Shown one piece after another: positions 24,256-33,499 of a stretch of 64,000 nucleotides of DNA. The notes beneath the pieces are model-generated. The model ran no database searches. It was given only the letters and a program-made list of their open reading frames with translations, and was not told the DNA's origin. A program made the position numbers and the translations under genes. Within the stretch, counting starts at the first letter, position 1, and the number at the start of each line of letters is the position of its first letter. Source of the stretch: Capsicum annuum (lineage: Eukaryota > Streptophyta > Magnoliopsida > Solanales > Solanaceae); assembly GCF_002878395.1 (NCBI RefSeq), contig NC_061118.1:84029447-84093446 (forward strand), read 5' to 3'.

Positions 24256-25455
24256 ATTTTTCGATATGTTTTCAGTTTAAATTTTTGAAAGTTTAATCTT
24301 CCATTTAATATTTGAATTTAATGTCTTGGTTCTTTGATATAACTAAAATATCTAATTGAATTTGCATCCAATAACAATTGAATTATTGTCTGTCTCACTA
24401 TATATGATTGAATGAGTTTTGAATAAAGTCAATATAATTTTCTTAATTTATTTGATTTTGACAAATTCCAACTTTTTGAAATTTCAGATGAAGGAATTTA
24501 GTATGATATATTTTGTTATATACTGTGGGAACAAATTTTTAGAGGGTGTTCGAATTGAATTTTGACTTCTAAGAGAAATTAATAAGGTAGGATTTTTAAT
24601 TTTTTTATTTAACTTAAAACTAAGTGCTTATAAATACTTTTTTATTGTACATACATACTGCAAAAAATATTTAAATTTTTTATTGGTCTAAAAACACTTA
24701 AAACATGTCAATCTAAACATGCGCTTAGTTATGACTTATATCTTAAAAATATCCGAGTATCCATATTTTCATTTTGGATTCCTATTTGGTAATAAAAAAT
24801 AAGTTTAAAGTAATAATCCATGAAACGTAAAGTTAGTTAAATATAAATAGTGAAAATTTTTTATTTTTAAATATGTTTTCAATTTAAATATTTGAAAGTT
24901 CAATCTTTTATTTGATAGTTGAATTCAATGTCTTGGTTCTTTGATATAATTAAAATATATAATTGAATTTGTATCTAATAACGATTGAAGTATTGTTTTT
25001 CTCACTATAATTGACTGGATGAGTTTTGAATAAAGCCACTATGGTTTTGCTAATTTATTTGATTTTTGACAAATTCCAACAAGCACTTTTTGAAATTTTA
25101 AATGAAGAAAATTTTAATATGATATATTTTGTTATACACTGTGGAATAAAGTTATAGAGGGTGTTTGAATTGACATTTGACTTATAAACAAAAATAATAA
25201 GGTATGATTTTAAATTTTTGATTTGAGTTAAAACCAACTTATAAATATTTTTTTGTTTTACCTAAATACTACAAAAAAAATGCTTAAAATTTTATTGATT
25301 TAAAAACACTTAAAATAATTCAATCCAAAAATGCTCTTAGTTATGACTTTTATATCTTAAAAATATCCGAGTATTCTTATTTTCATTTTGGATTCCTATT
25401 TGGTATTAAAAAAAAAAAGTTTAAAGTAATAATCCATGAAATGTGAAGTAAGTTG
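24256..25455. repeat. Direct tandem duplication, about 610 bp per copy
   Basis: Copy 1 is about 24,256-24,850 and copy 2 about 24,866-25,455. Anchors are ATGTCTTGGTTCTTTGATAT at 24,321 and 24,928 (offset 607) and ATTTTGGATTCCTATTTGG at 24,771 and 25,385 (offset 614). The copies differ by many substitutions and small indels, so the event is old. Each contains a MITE-like segment starting GAGGGTGTT(C/T)GAATTGA (about 24,541 and 25,156) and ending near an AATCxAAACATGC/AATGCTC word. Confidence 0.85.
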
Positions 25456-25732
25456 AATAAAACTCGTGAAAATGACCTAAAAAAGTTGAGTACAACACTT
25501 TGAATCACCAACAATATTCACTCTCAAACAACTGATGATGTTAAACGATGGATAATCATCAACCTCAACGGAACCACACTTCAATAGTCTTGGTTGGTTG
25601 ACACAGAGAAAAATTTTATGCCCATTTATTTATTTGATAAATTTGCAAATTTATTTTTGTTAAATATTATTCGTACGTCGCATGAATACTAATACTAATA
25701 TTTAATAATCAGAAAATTCTCAAATTATTAAC

Positions 25733-25846
25733 ATATGAGGAAAAAGTGCTCATGTAATTACAATAGTTTGATGTCATATTTATTAGAAGATATGAGGAAA
25801 AAGTGCTCATGTAATTACAATAGTTTGATGTCATATTTATTAGAAG
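25733..25846. repeat. Perfect 57-bp tandem duplication
   Basis: The unit starts ATATGAGGAAAAAGTGCTCA at 25,733 and again at 25,790, and both copies end TTATTAGAAG. I find no mismatch, so it is recent. It creates an apparent repeat (LLINMTSNYCNYM... twice) in a chance minus-strand ORF at 25,709-25,981. Confidence 0.95.
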
Positions 25847-26612
25847 ATGACCGGTTAGACATATTATTTTATAAACACAATCCAAATTGACATGGAATTG
25901 AATTATACGTCTTGTAACAGTATCATCATATGTTATGTGACTACTAGAGGAGCACGGCCCATGACAGTACAGGCCCAACATTAAGAATTGATTATGTCCG
26001 ATACGTTAGATTGATTTCAATTCGAATTATAAGGTTGTAAAACATAAATATATTAAAACATAAAACTACTTGAAAGTATTTTCCATCGAAAAAGGTTACA
26101 AGATCTGACTGAACCTTGCAAAATAGACCCACACATCTAATATTCCAAGTTGATTCCACATGTAATATTCCGCAAGTTGCGAGTTGCAAGATACATACCG
26201 CAAGTTCTATACATAGTATTTATCATAGTTCTAATAAAGTTGATTCCACATGGTTTAACAAAAGATTAACATATCAAATTAGCATATTTCGAGAAATAGA
26301 TTATTCGAACATCCTCCAAGCTTTATAGGATAGTCCTTAATACTTTTTGGTAATCACAATTACACCACAATGGAGAAACCTCTTCAACTAATGGGACAAT
26401 GATTCGCAGAGTATTAATTCTCAAACAAAAAGGTCAACATATTCCTATCAAATATGATTAAACAAGAAGATACAATCCCTGAAAATATAATGTGTAATAG
26501 CTTAAAGTTCATCAGTTACGCACACAAGTCATCTATGGTTGTTGCCTTGCTAGCATAGGTCCCCCGGTTATTCGAGTTTTCCCCTCAAACATAGATTAGA
26601 GTCGACAAAACG
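25847..26612. other. Intergenic sequence / possible 3' flank of the minus-strand gene
   Basis: No ORF or element is recognised. The part nearest 26,613 would be the 3' untranslated region of the gene remnant if its last exon is transcribed. Confidence 0.35.
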
Positions 26613-26765
26613 TCAATAACACGACGACGACACTATAAGCACCTCCTGCCACTTGTTCATTACTTGCACATTATTAATCATACATACTAGAGGACACTCC
26701 AAGAACTCAGAAATAAGCCATCGAGCAAATACAGATGCAGCATCCACCTTGGGTCTGGACAGTGA
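26613..26765 (-). pseudogene. Last coding exon of an unrecognised gene
   Basis: Read on the minus strand, a good acceptor (CTCTTTTACAG) at 26,766-26,776 opens a frame of 50 codons ending in TGA at 26,613-26,615. It includes RPKVDAASVFARWLISEFLE and CPLVCMINNVQVMNKWQEVL. Composition is that of a real globular protein C-terminus, with no stop or frameshift in this exon. I do not recognise the family. It is listed as pseudogene because upstream exons on the same strand carry stops and shifts. It lies about 970 bp downstream of the exon at 27,738, with a Stowaway-like MITE in the intron between them. Confidence 0.5.
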
Positions 26766-26874
26766 CTGTAAAAGAGGACGCTGACGTTGAAATGGGCTTG
26801 ATTATTATTTTTATCAAAGACTAAGTGTTGAGAGTTTTAGATTTTTTACTTTGTATTTGTATTACTCCCTCCGT

Positions 26875-27040
26875 TTGAAAAAGAATGACCTACTTTCCTT
26901 TTTAGTACGTTTAAAAAAGAATACTCCTTTCCTTTTTTGGCAATACTTTAATTTCAACTTTCCACATGGCATGTTTAGGACCACAAGATTAAAGGGTATT
27001 TTGGTACATTTGACACAACTTTAATTTAAGGCCACAAACT
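26875..27040. mobile_element. Stowaway-like MITE, 3' truncated
   Basis: It begins CTCCCTCCGTTTGAAAAAGA after TA, then carries AATGACCTACTTTCC, CCACATGGCATGTTTAGGAC and TTTTGGTACATTTGACACAA. This is the body of a very common nightshade element whose far end should be the complement of the start. That end is missing, and the match fades at about 27,040. Confidence 0.75.
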
Positions 27041-27737
27041 TTAATTTGCGTAAATCTCAACTATCAATTACATACAAGTAAATCACTACTTCACAAACTT
27101 CTCAGGTATCCTATAAACTTTATGTTTGAGTAATCTGTGACTTTGCTTATTTCATATTATAATATTGCAAACAATAAATATACAATGATATGAAAAATGC
27201 AATTTTTAAGAAGAAAAAAGCAAAAAAAGGTTACACCAAGATATGTTGTTCAAACTCTAAAAAAATATTACCACAACTGTGTTGGATCCTCCAGAGGTAT
27301 ACTAATTTTAGAGGATCCACATCCTATAACAGATCGAAAGAGTCCGAGCAACATAGACACCAAGAATATTGATTTGCATATCAACATGTTTGAGAAAATC
27401 ACCAGAATGATCAGAACAAAGCACTTTACACATCTTTTTCTAAAATCCCAAATAAGAATTACTACTTTAGCTCTTTCCGAATGCAGAAGGGGAAAAACAA
27501 AGAAACACACTTTATAACATTAAAAAAAATGCGAAATAATAAGAATGTAGAAAAGCAGTAGGTTGTGCATGCATTAATTTTGCTAATATATGAAATCAAT
27601 CATGAGTATTTGCAATTACAATAATACTTCTAGAAAAGTTTCTAAACACTTACCAGAATTGTTCACAGAACAATGGAACCATTTGGATTTTCATCACTGA
27701 ACACCTCTGTAGTATGATACAAATAATTTCCAGTCAC
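27041..27737. other. Intron-like sequence of the unrecognised gene
   Basis: It lies between two coding blocks on the minus strand. The overlapping ORFs at 27,190-27,517 on both strands have no recognisable motif and look accidental. Confidence 0.3.
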
Positions 27738-27845
27738 CGTTCTGCTTCAATAGTAAACAACGCCTCCGTCATTCACAGTCAAAATTTTGACGTCTCTCTT
27801 CATGTGATATCTCAGTGATTCTGCCAAGGATTTCATGTCAATCTT
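27738..27845 (-). pseudogene. Internal exon of the unrecognised gene
   Basis: The acceptor TTGGTAG (at 27,846-27,852) and donor GTGACT (27,732-27,737) bound exactly 108 bases. Translation is KIDMKSLAESLRYHMKRD then VKILTVNDGGVVYY followed by a stop (codon 33). A single missing base in the preceding T run (near 27,752) would put the final codons into the frame FTIEAER. The part before the stop reads as real protein. The adjoining exon at 26,613 begins SLSRPKVDAAS, and the two would join naturally. Family unknown. Confidence 0.5.
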
Positions 27846-27899
27846 CTACCAAGTTGTTTTCTTGATCCATTTTCATGTTCCAGCATCCTGTATTAGAGG

Positions 27900-28680
27900 C
27901 ATTGGATCATCAAATCTATGATAACAACAACATGTCCCATGTAATCACATAAAGTAAGATTTAGGGAGAATAGAGTGTACATATGTAGCCCTTACCCCTA
28001 CTTCTTTGAAGGAGATAGAGAGGTTGTTTATGAAAGAGCCTTGGGTCTGGTGAAGCAAATCAATGCAGTAATGGATCATCAAATCTTTGATTGAATGTAT
28101 ACTTACTGTTGCTAAATTGTTTTCCCAATCCATTTTCATGTTCCAGCATCCTGTATTACAGCCATTTGATCATCAAATTTACGGTGATAACAACATATCC
28201 CGTGTAATCACATTGTGAGGTTTGGGGGAAATAGAGTGTATATGCAGACCTTACCCCAACCTCTTGGAGTGAGATAGAGATGTTGTTTTCAAAAGACCCT
28301 CAACTCAAGTGAAGCAAATCAACATAGTAATGGATCATCAAATTTACAATGACAACAACAACAACAACAATATATGCCGTGAAATCAATAAAGTAAGATT
28401 TGGAGAAAATAGAGTGTGTGTATATAGACCTTATCCCTATCTCATGGAGGAAGAGATTGTTTTCGAAAGATCATCGACTCAATTAAAGAAAATAAATGTA
28501 GTAATGGATCATCAAATCTACAATAATATATCCCGTGAAATCTTATAAACTGAGATTTGGGGAGAATATAGTGTAACTACACCTTACCCCTACCTCCTGG
28601 AGGGAGATTTAGAAGTTGTTTTGAAAGACCCTAGAGTCAAGTAAAGCAAATCAAAGTAGTAATGGATCATTAAATCTACG
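27900..28680 (-). repeat. Tandem array of SINE-derived units (TS-like)
   Basis: Four degenerate units each hold a GAGAATAGAGTGTA-type word, a CAGACCTTACCCCTA-type word, a GGAGxGAGATAGAGA-type word and AGACCCTxxxCTCAAGT. They are separated by a linker containing ATGGATCATCAAAT (28,071, 28,330, 28,504, 28,662; a related copy near 27,902). The ACCTTACCCC-type words are at about 27,991, 28,250, 28,430 and 28,583. Unit 3 starts with ACAACAACAACAACAACAA (28,343-28,366), so on the minus strand it ends in TTG repeats, as TS SINEs do. An 80-bp block, CCATTTTCATGTTCCAGCAT..., occurs at 27,868 and 28,129. Confidence 0.65.
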
Positions 28681-28789
28681 ACAATCCATTACCTTACCAC
28701 TATTGATTCTTTCGCCAATATTCTTCGGGCAATTCATTACATTAGCCGCTTTAAAGCTAGCAACCTTTTAATCTCAGCGCATTTCTTCT

Positions 28790-29059
28790 TTAAGTCCCAT
28801 TCTTTTTGCCTGCAGGAGGTAATGGAGCAAATGAACTCAGTTTTCTGCCTAAATCCATAGAATGAGGTACCTCTGATAAAGAAATTTCAAAATGACTTAC
28901 TTCCATAGACTCTTTCTGCAAAAACTTCTATTTGTTCCATCTCATGCCTTTAGTCACGCTAATACCTCTCTTCCTCATATTGGTTTTCGCAGAGCAGTTT
29001 TTGTTTCTCTTTCTGCCACTCTTGTCCTGTCTCTCCATCTTTTTCTTATCTGCTCCTCT
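28790..29059 (-). pseudogene. Basic coding block of the unrecognised gene
   Basis: A strong acceptor, TTACTTATCTGCAG (29,060-29,073), opens 90 codons to a TAA at 28,790-28,792 with one internal TAG at codon 44. The first half is Lys/Arg-rich (RGADKKKMERQDKSGRKRNK), and the second includes MEVSHFEISLSEVPHSMDLG. The basic run could be a nuclear-localisation or nucleic-acid-binding segment, but this is only composition. Position and strand suit an exon between those at 29,266 and 27,738. The SINE-derived array sits just downstream in the intron. Confidence 0.4.
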
Positions 29060-29265
29060 CTGCAGATAAGTAATAAATAAGATTTTGGTGACTTGGACAT
29101 TGGATCACCTTCTCCTACATTATGAATTTGTCACAGTAGTGTAGGCCTCAGATATCAAATTTTGACATTTAACATATGCTGCCTAAAACAGTGGCAGACT
29201 CAAACAGCAGATTAGAGGTTAAGTAATCTGGGAGGTAAAAAAAAGTAACTATGCATAATTTTTCT

Positions 29266-29740
29266 TTAGGTCAGGAACTCAATGTCATAAATCCTCTTAT
29301 GTTCTGCCAACGTTTTACTTGTTAGTTTTGTAAGCAGAGAAGTTAAATTTTTTGGTAAACACCATATATGCTGTTTGTTCAGAACAGCCTCTCCAGTCAT
29401 TTGAGGTGGTGATTGAGTACACTTTACCCTTTCCAAATTCCACTTTGTGGTAATACAATCAAGATGCAGAGCATTTCTACAATAGAAAACATAATCAATT
29501 TGGGAGATTCCTGAGTATTGTATCATCAAATAGTGGAGGAAGATCTGTTTTAATTATCCCTGAACCAGCATTAAATGAAGGGTGGAAGGAGATATCATTT
29601 ACGATTGGAAGTTTCATTAAAGCTCCAAGAAGTTGGCATTGGAATCCACCCCCAGATAAATGGAAATCAACTACCCCTATTCTAAGGCTATCCACAATAG
29701 CAATGGCAGACCAAGAGTCCCCATAAAGCAGAATATAGAC
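29266..29740 (-). pseudogene. Upstream exon of the unrecognised gene, one frameshift
   Basis: The acceptor GATATTGGCAG (29,741-29,751) is followed by a frame reading VYILLYGDSWSAIAIVDSLR, then VVDFHLSGGGFQCQLLGALM and SGIIKTDLPPLFDDTILRNL, to a stop at about 29,495. From about 29,520 another frame continues with CRNALHLDCITTKWNLERVK and LPKNLTSLLTKLTSKTLAEH to about 29,266. The two frames most likely formed one exon that later suffered a deletion. The protein is unlike transposon proteins. I cannot name it. It lies 77 bp downstream of the last peptidase exon of duplication copy 1, on the same strand. Confidence 0.5.
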
Positions 29741-29793
29741 CTGCCAATATCATGTTGATAATGAAACATAAACTTGTGCTTGATAAAAGAAAT

Positions 29794-32700
29794 AGGAAGA
29801 TTATATTAAATCTTACTTACAAGCTTGTCTATATTGGTACACGGAGGTCCTTGGCACCTAGCAAGAAGAGTATAGGAGTTTTGACCTACAATAATAGATG
29901 AAACAGATGTAGCAAATGCACTCAGAAATATAGGAGTTAGAAAATACATCCATAGGGAGATGATTTACTTCTTGTACAACTATTACCAATGATCATTGAA
30001 ATCTAGAAAAAACTTAATACTTCATCTTTTATTTACGATTGGATATACAATTGCTTCAAATAGAAAGATTTTTTGAAATCTAGACTTTGCTGATTACAGT
30101 AGACCTTGGAAGTGTGTGATATAGGTGATTTACTGTGAAAGACAACAAGGTGTTCAGATGAAGGTGCTTTGGTAAACTGTCAATCTATAGTCTTTCAGAT
30201 ACACAAGCTTGTCCACCTTCGCTACATAAAGCAACAAATGTGCATAGAACAAATCTAGCAAGGTCCAGAAGTTTCACAAATTTAAATGGATATGACGTAG
30301 AAATTATAAAGATTTGTAGAACTACAGCAAACCTGGCCAATCAAGTGTATTGTCAGGAATCCACCAAGGGAACTACCAAGCATATTTATTTTAGATGGAA
30401 CTGCACGTCCTATATCTATGACATGATCTATAGCAGCTTGTACATCATTAACATCCTACACGTGAAAGACATATAATAAGCTACAAATACATATGAACAT
30501 TTTAGATTTCAAATCCTTGATAAGCAATCTCTTAAGCGAACAAAGGAAAGGACTACGGAGCAGTACCTATGATCCAATTTTGCCTGGAAGAAATTGGAGT
30601 GCTTCTTCACCAAAACCCAAGGAGCCTTGAAGATAAGATGAGAAAAAAAGGTACTTAATCAAGTCATTAACTGCTGTTTGGCCAAAAAAAGGAAAATAGC
30701 AAAGTAAATATTTCGAGAACAGTAACAATCCATATATGCATTTTTTGGCTTGGATTGCTAATAATGTAGAAGTTTCATTATTATAGGTCGAGGCAAATAA
30801 GAAGACACATTCCAATGATGTTGTTCCTAAGCATTTGATTTTTAATTAGTCTAATGCAAGGTAAGGCCGCGTACAATACACCCTGATACTTAATAAGCTT
30901 CAGTTTTCTTAAAATCAATAACTTTAAAAGCATCTAAAGTTAGATTCTTTAGCGATAGTTTTCTGCTGAATAAATCGCAAAAAATGTACAGACAAACTTT
31001 GACATTGGATTAAATAGGTGAATTATGAGATTACCGACTATCACTATTACATTTTCTTGATACTAAAACCAAGAAAGCCCATTGAGTGTAATGTTTTGAG
31101 CTAGAAATTATATTAAACATCAAATTTAGAGACGACTACATTTTTAAGCACAAAAGTGAGGTGAGATATGTTTTTAAATGCACCTCTACAAATTTTAGAA
31201 GAATATTAACACTAAATTCAAAAGAGGAAGAAGAAGAATATGTATTTGAAATAAGTAAAAAATAGATTGATAATTGATACACATTAAACTTAAAAAAAAC
31301 ATAAAGAGTCACGAACTTTACAGAAATAACATAAGTGAAGGCAACATACCATAGACAATCTAACAAATTGCACCTCAAAGATGATGTTTGGGTATTGATT
31401 TTATTCGTGCAGATAAAGTACCTTCTTGTTCCTGTGTCCTAGTGGCATCACAAGTGAAGTTGGCTTGATATATAATGCTCTGCCTTTCATCAAGATGCTA
31501 AAACTGGTCTCTCTTTTGACTCATGTTATATGGAATAATTTTGTATGTACCAAATGATATTTGTGTAGTAGCAGCACATTGTCTAGCAGCACATTGTCAT
31601 CCATATCCTTCTGAATTGTACCCTTTCCCGGTCCCCCTTCCAGCCCCCAGTCTTAACATCAAAATCGATTTGTTCTATAGTTTTTACCTTGGCCTCTCAG
31701 AGGCACATGTCGTCAAATTTCTGCAACTATATATACCTAGTTTATCAGGCGATTGTAGTTGGAATTTTGCTCCTTTCCATGACTTATAATTACTACAACA
31801 ACATATCCAGTGAAACCACCTTGCTTTCCAACCTTCTCGACTTTCTTTGGTGCCAAAGACTAATTACTGTTTACAATATACCCTATACTCAAAAGAGACC
31901 AGGACTTATGAATTATGATTGTTCTGTTTATATGCATGGTGGTTCTTCTAATCGAACTATTTCCTTTTAGGAATTGGAGAAGTACTCTCTTAGGATTCCA
32001 AACTAATAGAACTTCTCTTTCGGTTACTATTATGCAGGACTTTTTACCCTCTGTATCTATGTCCGAGGCAAGTATATTTTAACTAAAACAAAAAATTTTC
32101 TAGGCCTCACATTTATGCTCTTTTTGTTTAGCGTCTTGCATTATTCTTTTCCGCGTGAAACTGTGCTTTTTGCATTAGATTTTTTATTAGCATGTTGTAT
32201 TTGGAAATGCAGTCAGTCCTCACATGTACGATTACATGCTTGGATAGAGAAAGAAAGCTCTCTCCAAATTGAAAAAAGAGGAGGCTCACATCTTCAAAAA
32301 ACACAAATAACCAAAAATAATATTCTCACAAATTAACTTCTTCCGAATAACCATCCATGAAATGTAAAAGTAATCCTAAAAATACATACAACTCTTTTGT
32401 TCTTTCAGGAAGCAATAAATTTTTTCTTTATCAATATGCGTCTCGCACAATGCTATCCAGCAAGAAATTGAACCAAATAAAATGACCATGTTGAGGTTCT
32501 TTACGTTATTTATTTACTCTATTCAAAAAACCCAATTCGAAATTATAGGTCAAAATCTAAAAACCCAAAAAGCACAAGCACATGTTCAATCTATAACACA
32601 AACAGATCATAAAATTAATTTTGACTTATGTGGTTACCTATTTACCTTGAAAATAGCCGGCCAGAATCCAATTTGAAATCTCAAAAATAAGGGTCTTATT

Positions 32701-33499
32701 CTTTGTTAGAATTAAAAAAACTCAAAAAAGCAGTTTAATTTAGCTATCAAATTAGGTCTTCTTTTCCGTTAGGATCAGAAATCCCAAACAAAATCCCAAA
32801 TAAGTGATTTAATTAACATATCAAATTAGCTCTTCTTCTTTCATTAAATCAAAAAGCTGCATCTGAAGTCAAAAACAGAATTTAATCAGAAAACTGTACC
32901 TGAAGGCAAAAACAGAACAACCTTTTTTTTTTGCTGTTTCTGTTCGATGTTTGGCAGGGATGAGATGGAGGAAAAGAGGGAGATATATTGCCTCAGAAAA
33001 TTAAATGTGGGATGATAAATAAGTTTTAAAATTAAAATAGATGATAGCTTTGATCAATTTAAGTTAAATTTTTTTTTAATTAGCGATTAAATTAAATTAG
33101 AGTGTAAAGTATAATTTTTTAAATACTTTAAAATTTTCAAAAGTACTTCAACTTCAAATTTTAAATTGTAGCGTTTCCCATTTTCTTTATCTTTTAAATC
33201 TTTCTTCTTTTCTTCTTTCTCTCTTCAAATTTCTTTGTCCCATCTTCATCTTATTTTCTTTCTCTCTCTAGATTTCCTCTTCTCTTCCTTTTTTTCTTTG
33301 TGACGGAGGAGGAGTGATGGTGATGGAGTAAAGATCTTTGTGTAAATATGGTATATGAATTTTGTGTAAATAATAAACTTATAAATATATCTCAACTTTT
33401 CTTCTGTGTCAGATGACCAAAATACCTTTAATACAAATTTTTTTGGACATGTAAGCACACATGTCAAAACCATCCTTTCTATATAATAAAAAAGCACAC
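29794..33499. repeat. Tandem segmental duplication, copy 1
   Basis: The copy runs from AGGAAGATTATATTAAATC (29,794) to the end of the TGGACATGTAAGCACACATG block (about 33,447-33,497), directly next to copy 2. The offset to copy 2 is exactly 3,706 bases across 29,794-30,625, falls to 3,640 at 32,962 (GAGATGGAGGAAAAGAGGGA), and to about 3,327 at 33,389. Copy 1 therefore has some 310 extra bases between about 33,000 and 33,390, an AT- and pyrimidine-rich stretch. It carries four peptidase exons near its left end; the remaining 2.8 kb looks like intron or flank. Confidence 0.9.
29817..30625 (-). pseudogene. Acylamino-acid-releasing enzyme (acyl-peptide hydrolase) pseudogene, copy 1
   Basis: The parent enzyme is a cytosolic serine peptidase (S9 family) that removes N-acylated amino acids from peptides. 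Four minus-strand exons encode part of its catalytic domain. Exon a, 30,567-30,625: GSLGFGEEALQFLPGKIGS, ending in TAG where CAG is expected. Exon b, 30,333-30,455: 41 open codons, DVNDVQAAIDHVIDIGRAVP then MLGSSLGGFLTIHLIGQ. Exon c, ending at 30,105: FTKAPSSEHLVVFHSKSPIS; about 30 bases appear inserted just before it. Exon d, 29,817-29,885: VKTPILFLLGAKDLRVPI, then TAG and a terminal TAA. Standard GT and AG sites are kept. The nucleophile Ser is kept (GSSLG), but the following His of the usual GGSHGG is Leu. The catalytic Asp (AKDLRVP) is present. The last exon, with the catalytic His, is absent, as is the N-terminal propeller. Confidence 0.85.

Noticed and set aside
25709..25981. 90-codon minus ORF with repeated LLINMTSNYCNYM
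   Set aside because: The protein repeat is just the 57-bp DNA duplication read in one frame; nothing else supports a gene.
27190..27517. Overlapping ORFs of 60-106 codons on both strands
   Set aside because: No recognisable motif and both strands open, lying where an intron is expected.
30240..30476. Plus-strand ORF MHRTNLARSRSF..., with a counterpart at 33,946
   Set aside because: Antisense to exons of the peptidase pseudogene; conserved only because the segment is duplicated.
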